Assembly (NCBI RefSeq): GCF_001708505.1
Contig: NZ_CP015992.1
Span: forward strand, 2,108,001 to 2,172,000
Length of the DNA: 64,000 nt
Origin: Pseudomonas sp. TCU-HL1
GTDB taxonomy: Bacteria > Pseudomonadota > Gammaproteobacteria > Pseudomonadales > Pseudomonadaceae
Direction: 5' to 3'
Shown piece after piece: positions 41,593-50,887 of the stretch; the first letter of the stretch is position 1, and each line of letters opens with the position of its first letter. Position numbers and translations under genes: made by a program. The notes beneath the pieces were generated by a model. That model did not search any database, was not told where the DNA came from, and saw only the letters and a list, made by a program, of their open reading frames with translations.

Positions 41593-43152
41593 TTAGTGGG
41601 CGGCGGCGCTCGTGTCGCCAGCGGTGCCAGAGGGCAGGGCGCGGGTCATCAGCACGGCTAGCATGCTGACGCCGAGGGCGATGCCGATAAAGTGGAAGGC
41701 ATCATTGTAGGCCATGATGCTGGCCTGCTGGTGTGCGATTTCGCTGAGCTTGCCGAGTGCCGCTTGCTCGCTGCCGAGTTTCTCTGTCAGCAGTGCCAGG
41801 CGTTCGGCGACCTGCGGATTGCTCGGGACGAGGGCTTCGCGCAGGTAGTCGAAGTAGACCTTGGCGCGGGCATCCAGCAGGGTCGCGAGTAGCGCGATGC
41901 CGATGGCACCGCCCAGGTTGCGCAGGATGTTGAACAGGCTGGAGGCAGAGCCGGCGTCTTGGGGCAGGATGTAGGCGGTGGCGATCAGCGACACGGTCAC
42001 CATCACCAGGGGTTGGCCCAGGGCGCGGATGATCTGGATCTGATTGAACTGCGGCCCGGCGAAGTCTGGGTTGAGCACGCCAGAAGCGAAGCTGGCGTAA
42101 CCGAACAGGCCAAATCCCAGCGCGCAGAGGAATTTGGGTGGGATCACCTTCATCAGCTTGGGCACCAGCGGGATCAGGAAGAGCTGGGGAACCCCCATCC
42201 ACATGATCACTTCGCCAATCTGCAGTGCGTTGTAACCCTGGATTTGCGCGAGGTAGAGCGGTAGCACGTAGATGGAGCCGTAGAGGCCCATGCCCAGGCC
42301 GACGCTGGAGATACTCGAAAGGCCGAAGTTGCGGTTCTTCAGGATGCCCAGGTTGATCAGCGGGTTGGGGCGCGACACCTGGAGGATCACGAAGAGGACC
42401 AGGCTGACCAGGGCCACGCTGCCCAGGCCGACGATCAGTTGCGACTCCAGCCAGTCCTTGCGGTGTCCTTCTTCGAGAAAGACCTGCAGGCAACCCAGGC
42501 CGACGCCAAGGGTCACGATGCCGGCGTAGTCGGTACGCTTGAGCAGTTCCCAGTGAGGGGCTTTCTTTTCCAGCCCGTAGAGCAGGCCGGCGATCATCAG
42601 GAGGCCGGGCGGCACGTTGATATAGAAGATGTATTCCCAGCCGAAGTTCTCCGTCAGCCAGCCGCCCAGGGTTGGGCCGATGGAGGGGGCGAAGGTGGCG
42701 GTGATGGCGAATAGCGCCATGCCCTTTGCGCGGTGATGCTCGGGCAATTTGATCAGGGTCAGGGTGAAGGCCAGGGGGATCAGCGCGCCGCCCGTGAATC
42801 CTTGCAAGGCGCGAAACACGATCATGCTTTCCAGGCTCCAGGCCAGGGAACAGAGCAGGGACGAGAGTAGGAAGCCGATGGATACCCAGACTGCCAGGCG
42901 TCGCGCCGAAAGTAGCTGCACCAGCCACGCGGTGAGGGGAATCATGATGATTTCCGCCACGAGGTAGGAGGTGGATATCCACGAACCTTCTTCCAGGGTC
43001 GCGGAGAGTGCGCCCTGGATGTCCTTGAGCGACGAGTTGGTGATCTGGATGTCCAGTACCGCCATGAAGGCGCCGAGCATGGCGCTCATGACCGCGATCC
43101 AGTCGCGGCGGGTCGGTTCGCCGATGGGGCGAACCAGGGCATCACCCGCCAT
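41593..43152 (-). CDS. EmrB-type MFS multidrug exporter (DHA2 family)
   Basis: A 519-residue transporter with about 14 helices. The DHA2 signatures are LDIQITNSSLKDIQGALSAT near the N-terminus, SYLVAEIIMIPLTAWL, and GFTGGALIPLAFTLTLIKLP. It works with the adjacent membrane-fusion protein to pump compounds across the envelope. It overlaps that gene by 11 bases. No outer-membrane channel gene is in the operon; an OprM/TolC-like channel elsewhere would be needed. Confidence 0.92.
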   Translation of the reverse strand: MAGDALVRPIGEPTRRDWIAVMSAMLGAFMAVLDIQITNSSLKDIQGALSATLEEGSWISTSYLVAEIIMIPLTAWLVQLLSARRLAVWVSIGFLLSSLLCSLAWSLESMIVFRALQGFTGGALIPLAFTLTLIKLPEHHRAKGMALFAITATFAPSIGPTLGGWLTENFGWEYIFYINVPPGLLMIAGLLYGLEKKAPHWELLKRTDYAGIVTLGVGLGCLQVFLEEGHRKDWLESQLIVGLGSVALVSLVLFVILQVSRPNPLINLGILKNRNFGLSSISSVGLGMGLYGSIYVLPLYLAQIQGYNALQIGEVIMWMGVPQLFLIPLVPKLMKVIPPKFLCALGFGLFGYASFASGVLNPDFAGPQFNQIQIIRALGQPLVMVTVSLIATAYILPQDAGSASSLFNILRNLGGAIGIALLATLLDARAKVYFDYLREALVPSNPQVAERLALLTEKLGSEQAALGKLSEIAHQQASIMAYNDAFHFIGIALGVSMLAVLMTRALPSGTAGDTSAAAH

Positions 43153-44188
43153 GGTTTTCGGCCTTCAGGTGCACCTTGACCAAAACGGACATGCCGGGGC
43201 GGATACGGCCCTTGAGCGGATTGTCGGCGGCGAAGGTCAGCTTCACCGGAATGCGCTGGACCACCTTGGTGAAGTTGCCGGTCGCGTTGTCCGGCGGTAA
43301 CAGGCTGAACTGCGCGCCTGAGGCGGCGAACAGGCTTTCCACGCGGGCTTCGACCGGGCTGTCCGGGAAGCTGTCGAATACCAGTTCGGCTGTTTGGCCG
43401 GGCTCCATGTGCTCGATCTGGGTTTCCTTGAAGTTGGCCTGGACCCAGATGTCCGCATCCGGCACCAGCGACAGCAGGTGGGCGCCCACCTGCACGTACT
43501 GGCCGTTGCGCGCGGCGCGCTGGCCGACACGGCCGTCCACGGGCGAGCGAATTTCGGTGCGGCTAAGGTTCAGCTCGGCTTGTGCCACGTCGGCGCGGGC
43601 GTTGGCGATCTGGGCCTCCAGGCGTTTGATTTCGGCGTTCAGCGCGTTGATCTGCTGGCGCTGAGCCTTGAGGTCCGCTTCAGCCTTGGCCACCTGGGAG
43701 CGGGCTACGCGAGAGTCTGCAGAGAGGGTGGTGACGCGTTCCTCGGAGATGTACCCCGGCTTGCGCAGGGTCTGGGCGCGGGACAGGTCGATCTGGGTGC
43801 GGCCCAAGGTGGCCTGACTGGCGGCCACATCCGCCTGGCTGGCGGCGATGAGGCTGGATTGCTGGGACAGCTTGCTCTGGGCCTGGGCCAGCTCTGCCTC
43901 GCGGGTGGCGAGTTGGGCGCGGGCGCGCTCCAGGGCCAGCTTGAAATCGTCGGCTTCCAAGCGAACCAGCAGGTCACCTTTCTTCACCTGCTGGTTGTCG
44001 CTGACCAGCACGTCCTCTATTCGTGCGCCCAACTGGCTCGAGACGCGTGTGATCTCGCCTTGTACGTATGCGTTGTCGGTGGTTTCGACGAAGCGGCCGA
44101 TCAGTAGCCAGTGAACGAAGAAACCGGCGGCGACCAGTGCTACCAGGGCAATGAAAGTGAACAGGCGGCGTTGCAATTTGGCAGGCAT
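43142..44188 (-). CDS. EmrA/HlyD-type membrane fusion protein
   Basis: A 348-residue periplasmic adaptor anchored by one N-terminal helix (LFTFIALVALVAAGFFVHWLL). A split biotinyl-lipoyl domain (TDNAYVQGEITRVSSQLGARI and, later, EIRSPVDGRVGQ) flanks a long alpha-helical hairpin (about residues 85-205, rich in Ala/Gln/Arg). This is the EmrA layout. It is the first gene of the pump operon, divergent from the LysR gene that probably controls it. Confidence 0.93.
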   Translation of the reverse strand: MPAKLQRRLFTFIALVALVAAGFFVHWLLIGRFVETTDNAYVQGEITRVSSQLGARIEDVLVSDNQQVKKGDLLVRLEADDFKLALERARAQLATREAELAQAQSKLSQQSSLIAASQADVAASQATLGRTQIDLSRAQTLRKPGYISEERVTTLSADSRVARSQVAKAEADLKAQRQQINALNAEIKRLEAQIANARADVAQAELNLSRTEIRSPVDGRVGQRAARNGQYVQVGAHLLSLVPDADIWVQANFKETQIEHMEPGQTAELVFDSFPDSPVEARVESLFAASGAQFSLLPPDNATGNFTKVVQRIPVKLTFAADNPLKGRIRPGMSVLVKVHLKAENHGG

Positions 44189-44273
44189 GGCAAACGTGGC
44201 TCGAAGTCTTTGCAGAATGTTGCGAATCTAGCAGTGTTCCGTGCTCGCAAATAGCCGGTACAATTCAGAAACT

Positions 44274-44293
44274 TTGTTGCTTATAGGGAACAA
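44274..44293. promoter_or_regulatory. Candidate LysR operator
   Basis: The inverted repeat TTGTT-N10-AACAA lies just before the LysR start and in the space shared with the pump operon. It is of the kind bound by LysR proteins. It is a weak call on symmetry and position only. Confidence 0.4.
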
Positions 44294-44295
44294 TA

Positions 44296-45216
44296 ATGGG
44301 GCTGGATGATGCGCTGATCTTCACCCGCGTAGTCGAGTGCCACAGCTTCACCCAGGCGGCTCAAACCCTGGGTATGCAGAAGTCGACGGTCAGCCGGCGC
44401 ATCGCTCTTCTGGAGGAGCGGCTCGGGGTGCGCCTGCTCAATCGCACCACGCGCAAGCTTCGCCTGACTGAGGTGGGGTTGGCCTATTACGAGCGCTGCC
44501 GGCAGATCATGCTGGACTTCGCCGAGGCCGAGCAGGCGGTGATGCAATTACAGCAGGAGCCCTCGGGCCTGCTGCGGGTCACGGCGCCCATCGAGTTCGG
44601 CCAGTTGTTCCTTGGTCGGGTACTGGGTAGTTTCATGCGTCAGTACCCGCTGATCACGGCCGAGGTGGAGATCACCTCTCGCAACGTCGACCCGCTGGAA
44701 GAGGGCGTGGACATCGCCATCGTGGTCGGCCAACCGCAGGACTCGACCCTGATCGCGCGCAAATTGTTCGAGAATGGCCGGCGTCTGTGCGCCAGTCCGG
44801 CGTACCTCGCCGCCCACGGAGCGCCACGCGAGGTGTCCGACCTGTCGCGCCACCGCGCGGTGTTGCTGCCCCAGGATTCGCCGCGCCACTGGCCGTTGCT
44901 CGGCGAGAGCGTGCCCTGCCAGTGGGTCGTACAGTGCAACAACATCACCTTTGCCCGTGAGGTGGTCATCGGCGGGGCAGGGATTGCCTCACTGCCACTG
45001 ATGATCACCGAGGACGCTGTGCGCAGTGGCGAGCTGATCGAGTTGCTGCCAGAGGCCCGTTTGCCGAGTGGCGAGATCTATGCGGTCTACCCGTCACGGC
45101 GATTTCAGGCGATGAAGGTCAAGGCTTTCCTCGATTTCCTGATGCGCAGCCTGCCGGTCAGCGAAGGACAGTTGCTGGAGCCCTCGGCGGCCAGCCTGAT
45201 AAGATCGCGCCTTTGA
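44296..45216 (+). CDS. LysR-family regulator, probably of the EmrAB-type pump
   Basis: A 306-residue protein. The N-terminal winged helix-turn-helix (ARG-poor type: VVECHSFTQAAQTLGMQKSTVSRRIALLEERLG, given here as one motif region, residues 13-45) is followed by an effector-binding domain (LLRVTAPIEFGQLFLGRVLG onward). It is divergent from the pump operon with about 107 bases between starts, the usual arrangement of a LysR activator or repressor and its target. Confidence 0.9.
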   Translation: MGLDDALIFTRVVECHSFTQAAQTLGMQKSTVSRRIALLEERLGVRLLNRTTRKLRLTEVGLAYYERCRQIMLDFAEAEQAVMQLQQEPSGLLRVTAPIEFGQLFLGRVLGSFMRQYPLITAEVEITSRNVDPLEEGVDIAIVVGQPQDSTLIARKLFENGRRLCASPAYLAAHGAPREVSDLSRHRAVLLPQDSPRHWPLLGESVPCQWVVQCNNITFAREVVIGGAGIASLPLMITEDAVRSGELIELLPEARLPSGEIYAVYPSRRFQAMKVKAFLDFLMRSLPVSEGQLLEPSAASLIRSRL

Positions 45217-45242
45217 TCCACCTTCAGTTCCGAGACCACTCC

Positions 45243-46724
45243 ATGACCACCGTCCGTACCCGTATCGCGCCGTCGCCCACCGGCGACCCGCACGTGGGCA
45301 CCGCCTACATCGCCCTGTTCAACCTGTGTTTCGCGCGCCAGCACGGCGGTCAGTTCATCCTGCGCATCGAAGACACCGACCAGTTGCGCTCCACGCGCGA
45401 GTCCGAGCAGCAGATCTATGACGCCCTGCGCTGGCTGGGTATCGAATGGGACGAAGGTCCGGATGTTGGCGGCCCGCATGGCCCGTATCGCCAGAGCGAG
45501 CGCGGCGAGATCTACAAGAAATACTCCCAGGAGCTGGTGGACAAGGGGCATGCCTTCCCTTGCTTCTGCACCGCAGAGCGCCTGGACAAGCTGCGCGCCG
45601 AGCAGACCGAGCGCAAGGAAACCCCGCGCTACGACGGCCACTGCATGCACCTGGCCAAGGATGAGGCCGATAAGCGCATCGCCGCGGGCGAGCCCCATGT
45701 CGTGCGCATGAAGGTGCCGAGCGAGGGCGTCTGCGTGGTGCCGGACATGCTTCGCGGTGATGTCGAAATCCCGTGGGATCGAATGGACATGCAGGTTCTG
45801 ATGAAGACCGACGGCCTGCCCACCTACTTCCTTGCCAACGTCGTGGATGACCATCTGATGGGCATCACCCACGTACTGCGTGGTGAAGAGTGGCTGCCCT
45901 CGGCGCCCAAGCTGATCAAGCTCTACGAGTACTTCGGCTGGGAACAGCCCAAGCTCTGCTATATGCCGCTGCTGCGTAACCCGGACAAGAGCAAGCTGTC
46001 CAAGCGCAAGAACCCCACCTCCATCACCTTCTATGAGCGCATGGGCTTCCTGCCCGAGGCGATGCTCAACTATCTGGGGCGCATGGGTTGGTCGATGCCG
46101 GACGAGCGCGAGAAGTTCTCCCTGGCGGAGATGGTCGAGCACTTCGACCTGTCGCGTATCTCCCTTGGCGGTCCGATCTTCGATCTGGAGAAGCTTTCCT
46201 GGCTGAATGGCCAGTGGATACGCGAACTGCCGGTCGAGCGTTTCGCCACAGAGGTTCAGAAGTGGGCGCTCAACCCCGAGTACCTGATGCGCATCGCGCC
46301 GCACGTGCAGGGCAGGGTAGAGACCTTCAGCCAGATCGCCCCGCTGGCCGGTTTCTTCTTCTCCGGCGCTGTATCGCTGGACGCCAAGCTGTTCGAGCAC
46401 AAGAAACTGAGCCCGGACCAGGTGCGTCAGGTCATGCAACTGGTGCTGTGGAAGCTGGAGTCCCTGCGCCAGTGGGAGAAAGACCGGATTACGGCCTGTA
46501 TCCAGGCTGTTGCCGAAAGCCTGGAACTCAAGCTGCGTGATGTGATGCCGCTGATGTTTCCTGCCATTACCGGCCACGCCAGTTCGGTATCGGTGCTGGA
46601 TGCCATGGAAATCCTCGGGGCTGACCTCAGCCGCTTCCGCCTACGGCAGGCCATCGAACTGCTCGGTGGCGTGTCGAAGAAGGAAACCAAAGAGTGGGAG
46701 AAGCTCCTCGCGGCCATCGCCTGA
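45243..46724 (+). CDS. gltX: Glutamyl-tRNA synthetase
   Basis: A 493-residue class I aminoacyl-tRNA synthetase. The HIGH-like motif is in RIAPSPTGDPHVGTAY (residues 7-22), and the KMSKS-like motif is KLSKRKNP near residue 250. ATG 45243 gives the normal N-terminus MTTVRTRIAPSPTG. It charges tRNA-Glu. Three tRNA-Glu genes lie directly downstream, behind their own promoter. Confidence 0.98.
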   Translation: MTTVRTRIAPSPTGDPHVGTAYIALFNLCFARQHGGQFILRIEDTDQLRSTRESEQQIYDALRWLGIEWDEGPDVGGPHGPYRQSERGEIYKKYSQELVDKGHAFPCFCTAERLDKLRAEQTERKETPRYDGHCMHLAKDEADKRIAAGEPHVVRMKVPSEGVCVVPDMLRGDVEIPWDRMDMQVLMKTDGLPTYFLANVVDDHLMGITHVLRGEEWLPSAPKLIKLYEYFGWEQPKLCYMPLLRNPDKSKLSKRKNPTSITFYERMGFLPEAMLNYLGRMGWSMPDEREKFSLAEMVEHFDLSRISLGGPIFDLEKLSWLNGQWIRELPVERFATEVQKWALNPEYLMRIAPHVQGRVETFSQIAPLAGFFFSGAVSLDAKLFEHKKLSPDQVRQVMQLVLWKLESLRQWEKDRITACIQAVAESLELKLRDVMPLMFPAITGHASSVSVLDAMEILGADLSRFRLRQAIELLGGVSKKETKEWEKLLAAIA

Positions 46725-46823
46725 TGGCCCTTCGGCTGGTGCGAGGCGGGCCGCGCACTGGCCGAGGTCGGGTAAGTGTTTGTTCTTCCAGATAAAAAAG
46801 TTCGTATAGTAGAAAAAATATTG

Positions 46824-46852
46824 TTGACAGCCGGATGGGGCGCCCCTAATAT
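46824..46852 (+). promoter_or_regulatory. Promoter of the Ala/Glu tRNA cluster
   Basis: TTGACA (46824-46829), a 17-base spacer and TAATAT (46847-46852) are near consensus. The GC-rich stretch after the -10 box (GCGCCCCGTCC) is a discriminator as found at stringently controlled stable-RNA promoters. The first tRNA starts at 46871. Confidence 0.88.
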
Positions 46853-46870
46853 GCGCCCCGTCCTCGCGAC

Positions 46871-46946
<76 letters not shown>

Positions 46947-46985
46947 CTCTTTCCGGAGTGGGTCGCGAAAAGGCATGAAGGTTTC

Positions 46986-47061
46986 GTCCCCTTCGTCTAG
47001 TGGCCTAGGACACCGCCCTTTCACGGCGGTAACAGGGGTTCGAGTCCCCTAGGGGACGCCA
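46986..47061 (+). tRNA. tRNA-Glu (UUC), copy 1
   Basis: Seventy-six bases. Acceptor GTCCCCT pairs with AGGGGAC, anticodon loop CCTTTCACG with anticodon TTC, T-loop GGTTCGAGTCC; ends GCCA. Confidence 0.96.
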
Positions 47062-47104
47062 TATTCCAGCAGCATCGGCCAGGCCGGTGTAGCCGAAGTA
47101 ATTC

Positions 47105-47180
<76 letters not shown>

Positions 47181-47242
47181 AATCGATGCAATGTGCATCA
47201 CACGGGGCCAGCCTAGCGCTGGCCCTGCTGTTCGAAGGTTTT

Positions 47243-47318
47243 GTCCCCTTCGTCTAGTGGCCTAGGACACCGCCCTTTCACGGCGGTAACAGGGGTTCGA
47301 GTCCCCTAGGGGACGCCA
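47243..47318 (+). tRNA. tRNA-Glu (UUC), copy 2
   Basis: Identical to the first tRNA-Glu by inspection, exactly 257 bases downstream of it. Confidence 0.96.
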
Positions 47319-47361
47319 TATTCCAGCAGCATCGGCCAGGCCGGTGTAGCCGAAGTAATTC

Positions 47362-47437
<76 letters not shown>

Positions 47438-47499
47438 AATCGATGCAATGTGCATCACACGGGGCCAGCCTAGCGCTGGCCCTGCTGTTCGAAGGTTTT

Positions 47500-47575
47500 G
47501 TCCCCTTCGTCTAGTGGCCTAGGACACCGCCCTTTCACGGCGGTAACAGGGGTTCGAGTCCCCTAGGGGACGCCA
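47500..47575 (+). tRNA. tRNA-Glu (UUC), copy 3
   Basis: Identical to the other two tRNA-Glu genes by inspection, 257 bases after copy 2. Last tRNA of the cluster. Confidence 0.96.
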
Positions 47576-47604
47576 CTTCAAGATTTCCCGCACTGCGGGC
47601 TTTT

Positions 47605-47637
47605 CAAGGGTCATTCCAGCTTGGGATGGCCCTTTTG
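47605..47637 (+). terminator. Terminator of the tRNA cluster
   Basis: An imperfect hairpin formed by AAGGGTCATTCC and GGGATGGCCCTT, with a TTTTGTTTTT tail, lies about 30 bases after the last tRNA. Confidence 0.75.
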
Positions 47638-47702
47638 TTTTTCTCCTCCAGAAAACTTTTCAGCGCACGACGAACGGTTTGCCGAATGTCTTGCCAATTT
47701 GT

Positions 47703-47730
47703 ATTACGCAAATAATATTATGTGTGTAAT
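47703..47730. promoter_or_regulatory. Candidate TetR operator
   Basis: The inverted repeat ATTACGCA-N12-TGTGTAAT (one mismatch) with an AT-rich centre lies 17 bases upstream of the tetR-like start. It likely overlaps the promoter and would allow autoregulation. Confidence 0.5.
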
Positions 47731-47746
47731 TTAATAGGAGGCTGCC

Positions 47747-48286
47747 ATGAGCGACAAGAAAGCCCAGACGCGCGAACGCATCCTGCAGGCGGCTGCCTCG
47801 GCGATGCTCCGTCACGGTCCCCAGGAGCCTGGCGTGGCTGACGTGATGTCCGCTGCCGGGCTCACGGTGGGTGGCTTCTATGCCCATTTCACTAGCAAGG
47901 ACGCCCTGATGCTGGAAGTCTTCGAGCAACTCCTGCGAAAGCGCCGCGACCTCATGGCACTGGTTGACCGGAGTCTCCCTGGGGCGGAGCGCCGCGTTCT
48001 GGCGGCGGGTTTCTACCTGTCACACAAGCATCGGGACGCCACGCGTTCCGGTTGCCCGCTGCCGAGCTCGCTTGGGGCGGTGCCGCAACTGCCGCCGGCA
48101 TACCGGGAGGCGCTGGCCGAGCATCTGGAGGTGCTCAGTGCCGAAATGTGCGAACGCCCCGAGGAAGCCGAGAAGGCCCTCGCCGTCATTGCTCTGATGG
48201 TGGGCGGGCTGTCGCTGGCCCGTGCATTGGGAGTTGGCGACCTGTCTGACCGAGTACTGCGTGCCGCCAAGGCGGCGGTTATCTGA
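47747..48286 (+). CDS. TetR-family transcriptional regulator
   Basis: A 179-residue protein. The N-terminal helix-turn-helix is clear (TRERILQAAASAMLRHG, then GVADVMSAAGLTVGGFYAHF, residues 9-50). The C-terminal ligand domain has a GCPLPSSL segment near residue 102 that is frequent in TetR proteins of the AcrR-like C-terminal family. TAGGAGG precedes the ATG. The alpha/beta hydrolase gene starts 11 bases after it, so the pair is one operon and the regulator likely senses a related compound. Confidence 0.92.
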   Translation: MSDKKAQTRERILQAAASAMLRHGPQEPGVADVMSAAGLTVGGFYAHFTSKDALMLEVFEQLLRKRRDLMALVDRSLPGAERRVLAAGFYLSHKHRDATRSGCPLPSSLGAVPQLPPAYREALAEHLEVLSAEMCERPEEAEKALAVIALMVGGLSLARALGVGDLSDRVLRAAKAAVI

Positions 48287-48297
48287 GGAACCTGACG

Positions 48298-49140
48298 ATG
48301 AACAACATGAGCCTGATTCGTGGATTGCACGCCACCCTGGGTCGCCTGGCGCCGCAGACTGTCGCCCGTCGCATGCGTCGTCAGTTCATGACGCCGCGTA
48401 ACCTGCCCCCGCGTGATTGGGAGATGCCGCTGCTCGGTAGCGCCGAGCGCATCACCTTGCGTTTCGGTTTGTCGGCCCTGCGCTGGGGGAGTGGGCCCAC
48501 CGTTTTGCTGATGCACGGTTGGGAGGGGCGCCCCACCCAGTTCGCCAGCCTGATCGACGCGCTGGTGGCTGCGGGCTACGGTGTGGTGGCCCTCGATGCT
48601 CCTGCGCATGGCCACTCGCCTGGTCATGAGGCCAATGTGGTGCTGTTTGCGCGCGCCCTGCTGGAGGCCGCTGGGGAGCTGCCACCGCTGCACGCGGTCA
48701 TCGGTCATTCCATGGGCGGCGCCAGTGTGTTGCTGGCCAGCCAGATGGGCTTGCGTGCGCGGGCCCTGGTGAGCATTTCGGCGCCCAGCAGGATTCTCGG
48801 ACCGCTGCGCAGCTTCGCTCGCTACATGGGGCTTCCGCCCAAGGCGCGGGCCCATTTCGTCAGCCTTGTGGAGCACCATGCGGGGATTCCTGCGGCGCAT
48901 CTGGATGTGCAGCGCTACCAGCTGGATGTACCTGGCCTGGTGGTGCATGCCGAGGATGACCCGGTTGTGCCGGTCGACGAGGCGCACGTGATTCACGATG
49001 CCTGGTTCGACAGTCAGGTGCTGCGCCTGGAGACGGGCGGCCATCAGCGATTGCTGGCTGATCCCCGTCTGACCGGGGCGGTGCTTGGCTTGCTCGCGGA
49101 GGTTCGCGAGCCCCAGGTACTCGCGGAGGTATCGCGCTGA
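48298..49140 (+). CDS. Alpha/beta-fold hydrolase
   Basis: A 280-residue serine hydrolase. The oxyanion segment is LLMHGWEGRPTQF (near residue 70), the nucleophile elbow is IGHSMGGAS (Ser near 139), the acid lies in EDDPVVPVDEAH, and the His in GGHQRLL. The substrate is unknown. It is co-transcribed with the TetR gene, as in P. aeruginosa (PA3133-PA3132). Confidence 0.9.
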   Translation: MNNMSLIRGLHATLGRLAPQTVARRMRRQFMTPRNLPPRDWEMPLLGSAERITLRFGLSALRWGSGPTVLLMHGWEGRPTQFASLIDALVAAGYGVVALDAPAHGHSPGHEANVVLFARALLEAAGELPPLHAVIGHSMGGASVLLASQMGLRARALVSISAPSRILGPLRSFARYMGLPPKARAHFVSLVEHHAGIPAAHLDVQRYQLDVPGLVVHAEDDPVVPVDEAHVIHDAWFDSQVLRLETGGHQRLLADPRLTGAVLGLLAEVREPQVLAEVSR

Positions 49141-49268
49141 GTCGTCGTGGCACGTTCTGTCGCAGCACTGGCAGGTGACCTGCTGTCGGTGCTCTACTTC
49201 CAAGGTTCACGGCCCTGGCATGGTCGCCTGCGACCCAGGCCCGGAACTTTGCAACGTGGAGAGCTGAC

Positions 49269-49919
49269 ATGAGCCTAACGATGGATGTGGTGCTGCAGCG
49301 GGCGCGACCGGTTCTGCCCGTGCTGGTGATCGAGGATACCGGGCTGGCCCTGGACCTTGCCGGCGCGCTCAGCGCGGGTGGCGTCGAGGTGCTGGAAGTC
49401 ACCCTGCGAACCCCTCGCGCGCTGGATGCGCTGGCGGCGATTCGCAAGGCGTTTCCGGACCTGCTCGTAGGGGCGGGTACCCTGATTCACACCGAACAAT
49501 TTATCGAGGCGCGCGATGCCGGGGCGCATTTCGCCGTCAGCCCCGGTTGTACCGAGCGCCTCGCCGCGGCTGCCGAAGACTCTGGCCTACCGTACCTTCC
49601 CGGGGTGATGACACCGTCCGAAGTCTTGCTGGCGCTGGAGTACGGCTACCGCTCGCTGAAGCTGTTCCCGGCCAATGGCAATGGCAGCGTGAAAATGCTG
49701 AAGAGCCTGAAGGGGCCGTTCACCGGCATTCGCTTTTGCCCCACCGGTGGCGTGACGCCGGACAACTTGCTGAACTTCCTGCGCCTGCCCAATGTGGCCT
49801 GTGTCGGTGGCACCTGGATTGCGCCGTCGAGCCTGATTCGTGCCCGCGCCTGGGACCAGATCACCCAACTTGCCGCAGAGGCCCGCGAACTGGCCGGAAG
49901 CCTGGAGCTTCACTCATGA
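49269..49919 (+). CDS. eda: KDPG/KHG-type aldolase
   Basis: A 216-residue class I aldolase of the Eda family, which cleaves 2-keto-3-deoxy-6-phosphogluconate or 4-hydroxy-2-oxoglutarate. Family signatures are EVLEVTLRTPRALDAL (with the catalytic Glu), VGAGTLIHTEQF, SPGCTERL, and the Schiff-base Lys in RSLKLFPANGNGS. Pseudomonads have another Eda next to the glucose genes, so the exact substrate of this copy is uncertain. It overlaps the thioesterase gene by four bases (ATGA). Confidence 0.85.
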   Translation: MSLTMDVVLQRARPVLPVLVIEDTGLALDLAGALSAGGVEVLEVTLRTPRALDALAAIRKAFPDLLVGAGTLIHTEQFIEARDAGAHFAVSPGCTERLAAAAEDSGLPYLPGVMTPSEVLLALEYGYRSLKLFPANGNGSVKMLKSLKGPFTGIRFCPTGGVTPDNLLNFLRLPNVACVGGTWIAPSSLIRARAWDQITQLAAEARELAGSLELHS

Positions 49920-50365
49920 ACTGGGACCTGCCCGATCCGTTCGTCATCGATATCAAGGTCAATGCCGAAGACATCGATGGTCTAGGCCATGCAAACAACG
50001 CCGTGTATGTCAGTTGGCTAGAGCGCTGCGCCTGGCGCCATTCCCAGAGCCTGGGGCTGGACCTGGCCGAATACCGGCGGCTGGACCGTGCAATGGCGGT
50101 GCTGCGCCATGAAATCGACTACCTGGCTGCGGCCTACGAAGGTCAGGAGTTGCAGATCGCGACCTGGATCGTTGAGTCGGACCAGCGACTGAAGATGGAT
50201 CGACGCTTCCAGCTGGTCCGGCCGGAGGACCAAGTCACCTTGTTGCGGGCCAGGACCACCTTCGTCTGCATCGAGCTTTCCACCGGCCGCCCCAAACGCA
50301 TGCCGACCGAATTCGTCGAGGGATATGGGCGTGCCCTGCAGCCGCCGTTCCCGCTGGAGCTTTGA
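49916..50365 (+). CDS. Acyl-CoA thioesterase (YbgC/4-HBT hotdog family)
   Basis: A 149-residue hotdog-fold protein. The catalytic Asp region DIDGLGHANNAVYVSWLERC (residues 17-36) is characteristic. It hydrolyses acyl-CoA esters; chain preference is unknown. It starts inside the stop codon of the aldolase gene, so translation is coupled. Confidence 0.9.
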   Translation: MNWDLPDPFVIDIKVNAEDIDGLGHANNAVYVSWLERCAWRHSQSLGLDLAEYRRLDRAMAVLRHEIDYLAAAYEGQELQIATWIVESDQRLKMDRRFQLVRPEDQVTLLRARTTFVCIELSTGRPKRMPTEFVEGYGRALQPPFPLEL

Positions 50366-50368
50366 GGC

Positions 50369-50761
50369 TCAGTCCGCTGCGGGGGCGAGGAATACTTCGT
50401 GCGGATTCTGCACGATGCGCAAGTGGCGGACCTCCCCAGGCTGGATGACGGCGGATTGAGGGATGCCCGGGGGCTGTGCGGCACAGTATCCCGATGCATT
50501 CGGCGCTACCCGCAGCGCCACCTCCCCGGCGGGTACCGGGATGCTGACCGACTGGCCGGGCGCGATCTGCGCCACCAGTTCGTTCTGAACATAAAGGTCG
50601 ATGTCGCAGGCATCCGGTACGTTTTCGTCATGGCTGATCAGCAGCTCGCCAAGGGCGTCCGGCACGGCTTGCAGCGGCGACGACATGATGGCTTCGCTGG
50701 CGGCGAAGACGACCGTGGTTGCCAGCGTAAGTGCGGCAAGGACGGGTACAAGGGAATTCAT
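50369..50761 (-). CDS. Small exported protein of unknown function
   Basis: A 130-residue protein with an N-terminal signal peptide (MNSLVPVLAALTLATTVVFAASEA). The mature part contains CDIDLYVQNELVAQIAPGQ and a possible cysteine pair (DACDID; GYCAAQP). ATG 50761 is chosen because the signal peptide begins there. Probably periplasmic. It is convergent with the thioesterase gene, three bases apart. No family was recognised. Confidence 0.72.
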   Translation of the reverse strand: MNSLVPVLAALTLATTVVFAASEAIMSSPLQAVPDALGELLISHDENVPDACDIDLYVQNELVAQIAPGQSVSIPVPAGEVALRVAPNASGYCAAQPPGIPQSAVIQPGEVRHLRIVQNPHEVFLAPAAD

Positions 50762-50887
50762 CCTGGCAGTTCTCCTGCGCCGAAGAGGTGAAATTTCGAC
50801 CACCAGTCCTGCCGGATGCTCCCCGGGATATTCGCCGTCCGTCTTGCTGCGTAAACTACGTGCCTTTTTCCTTCGAGCCTGTCATTC

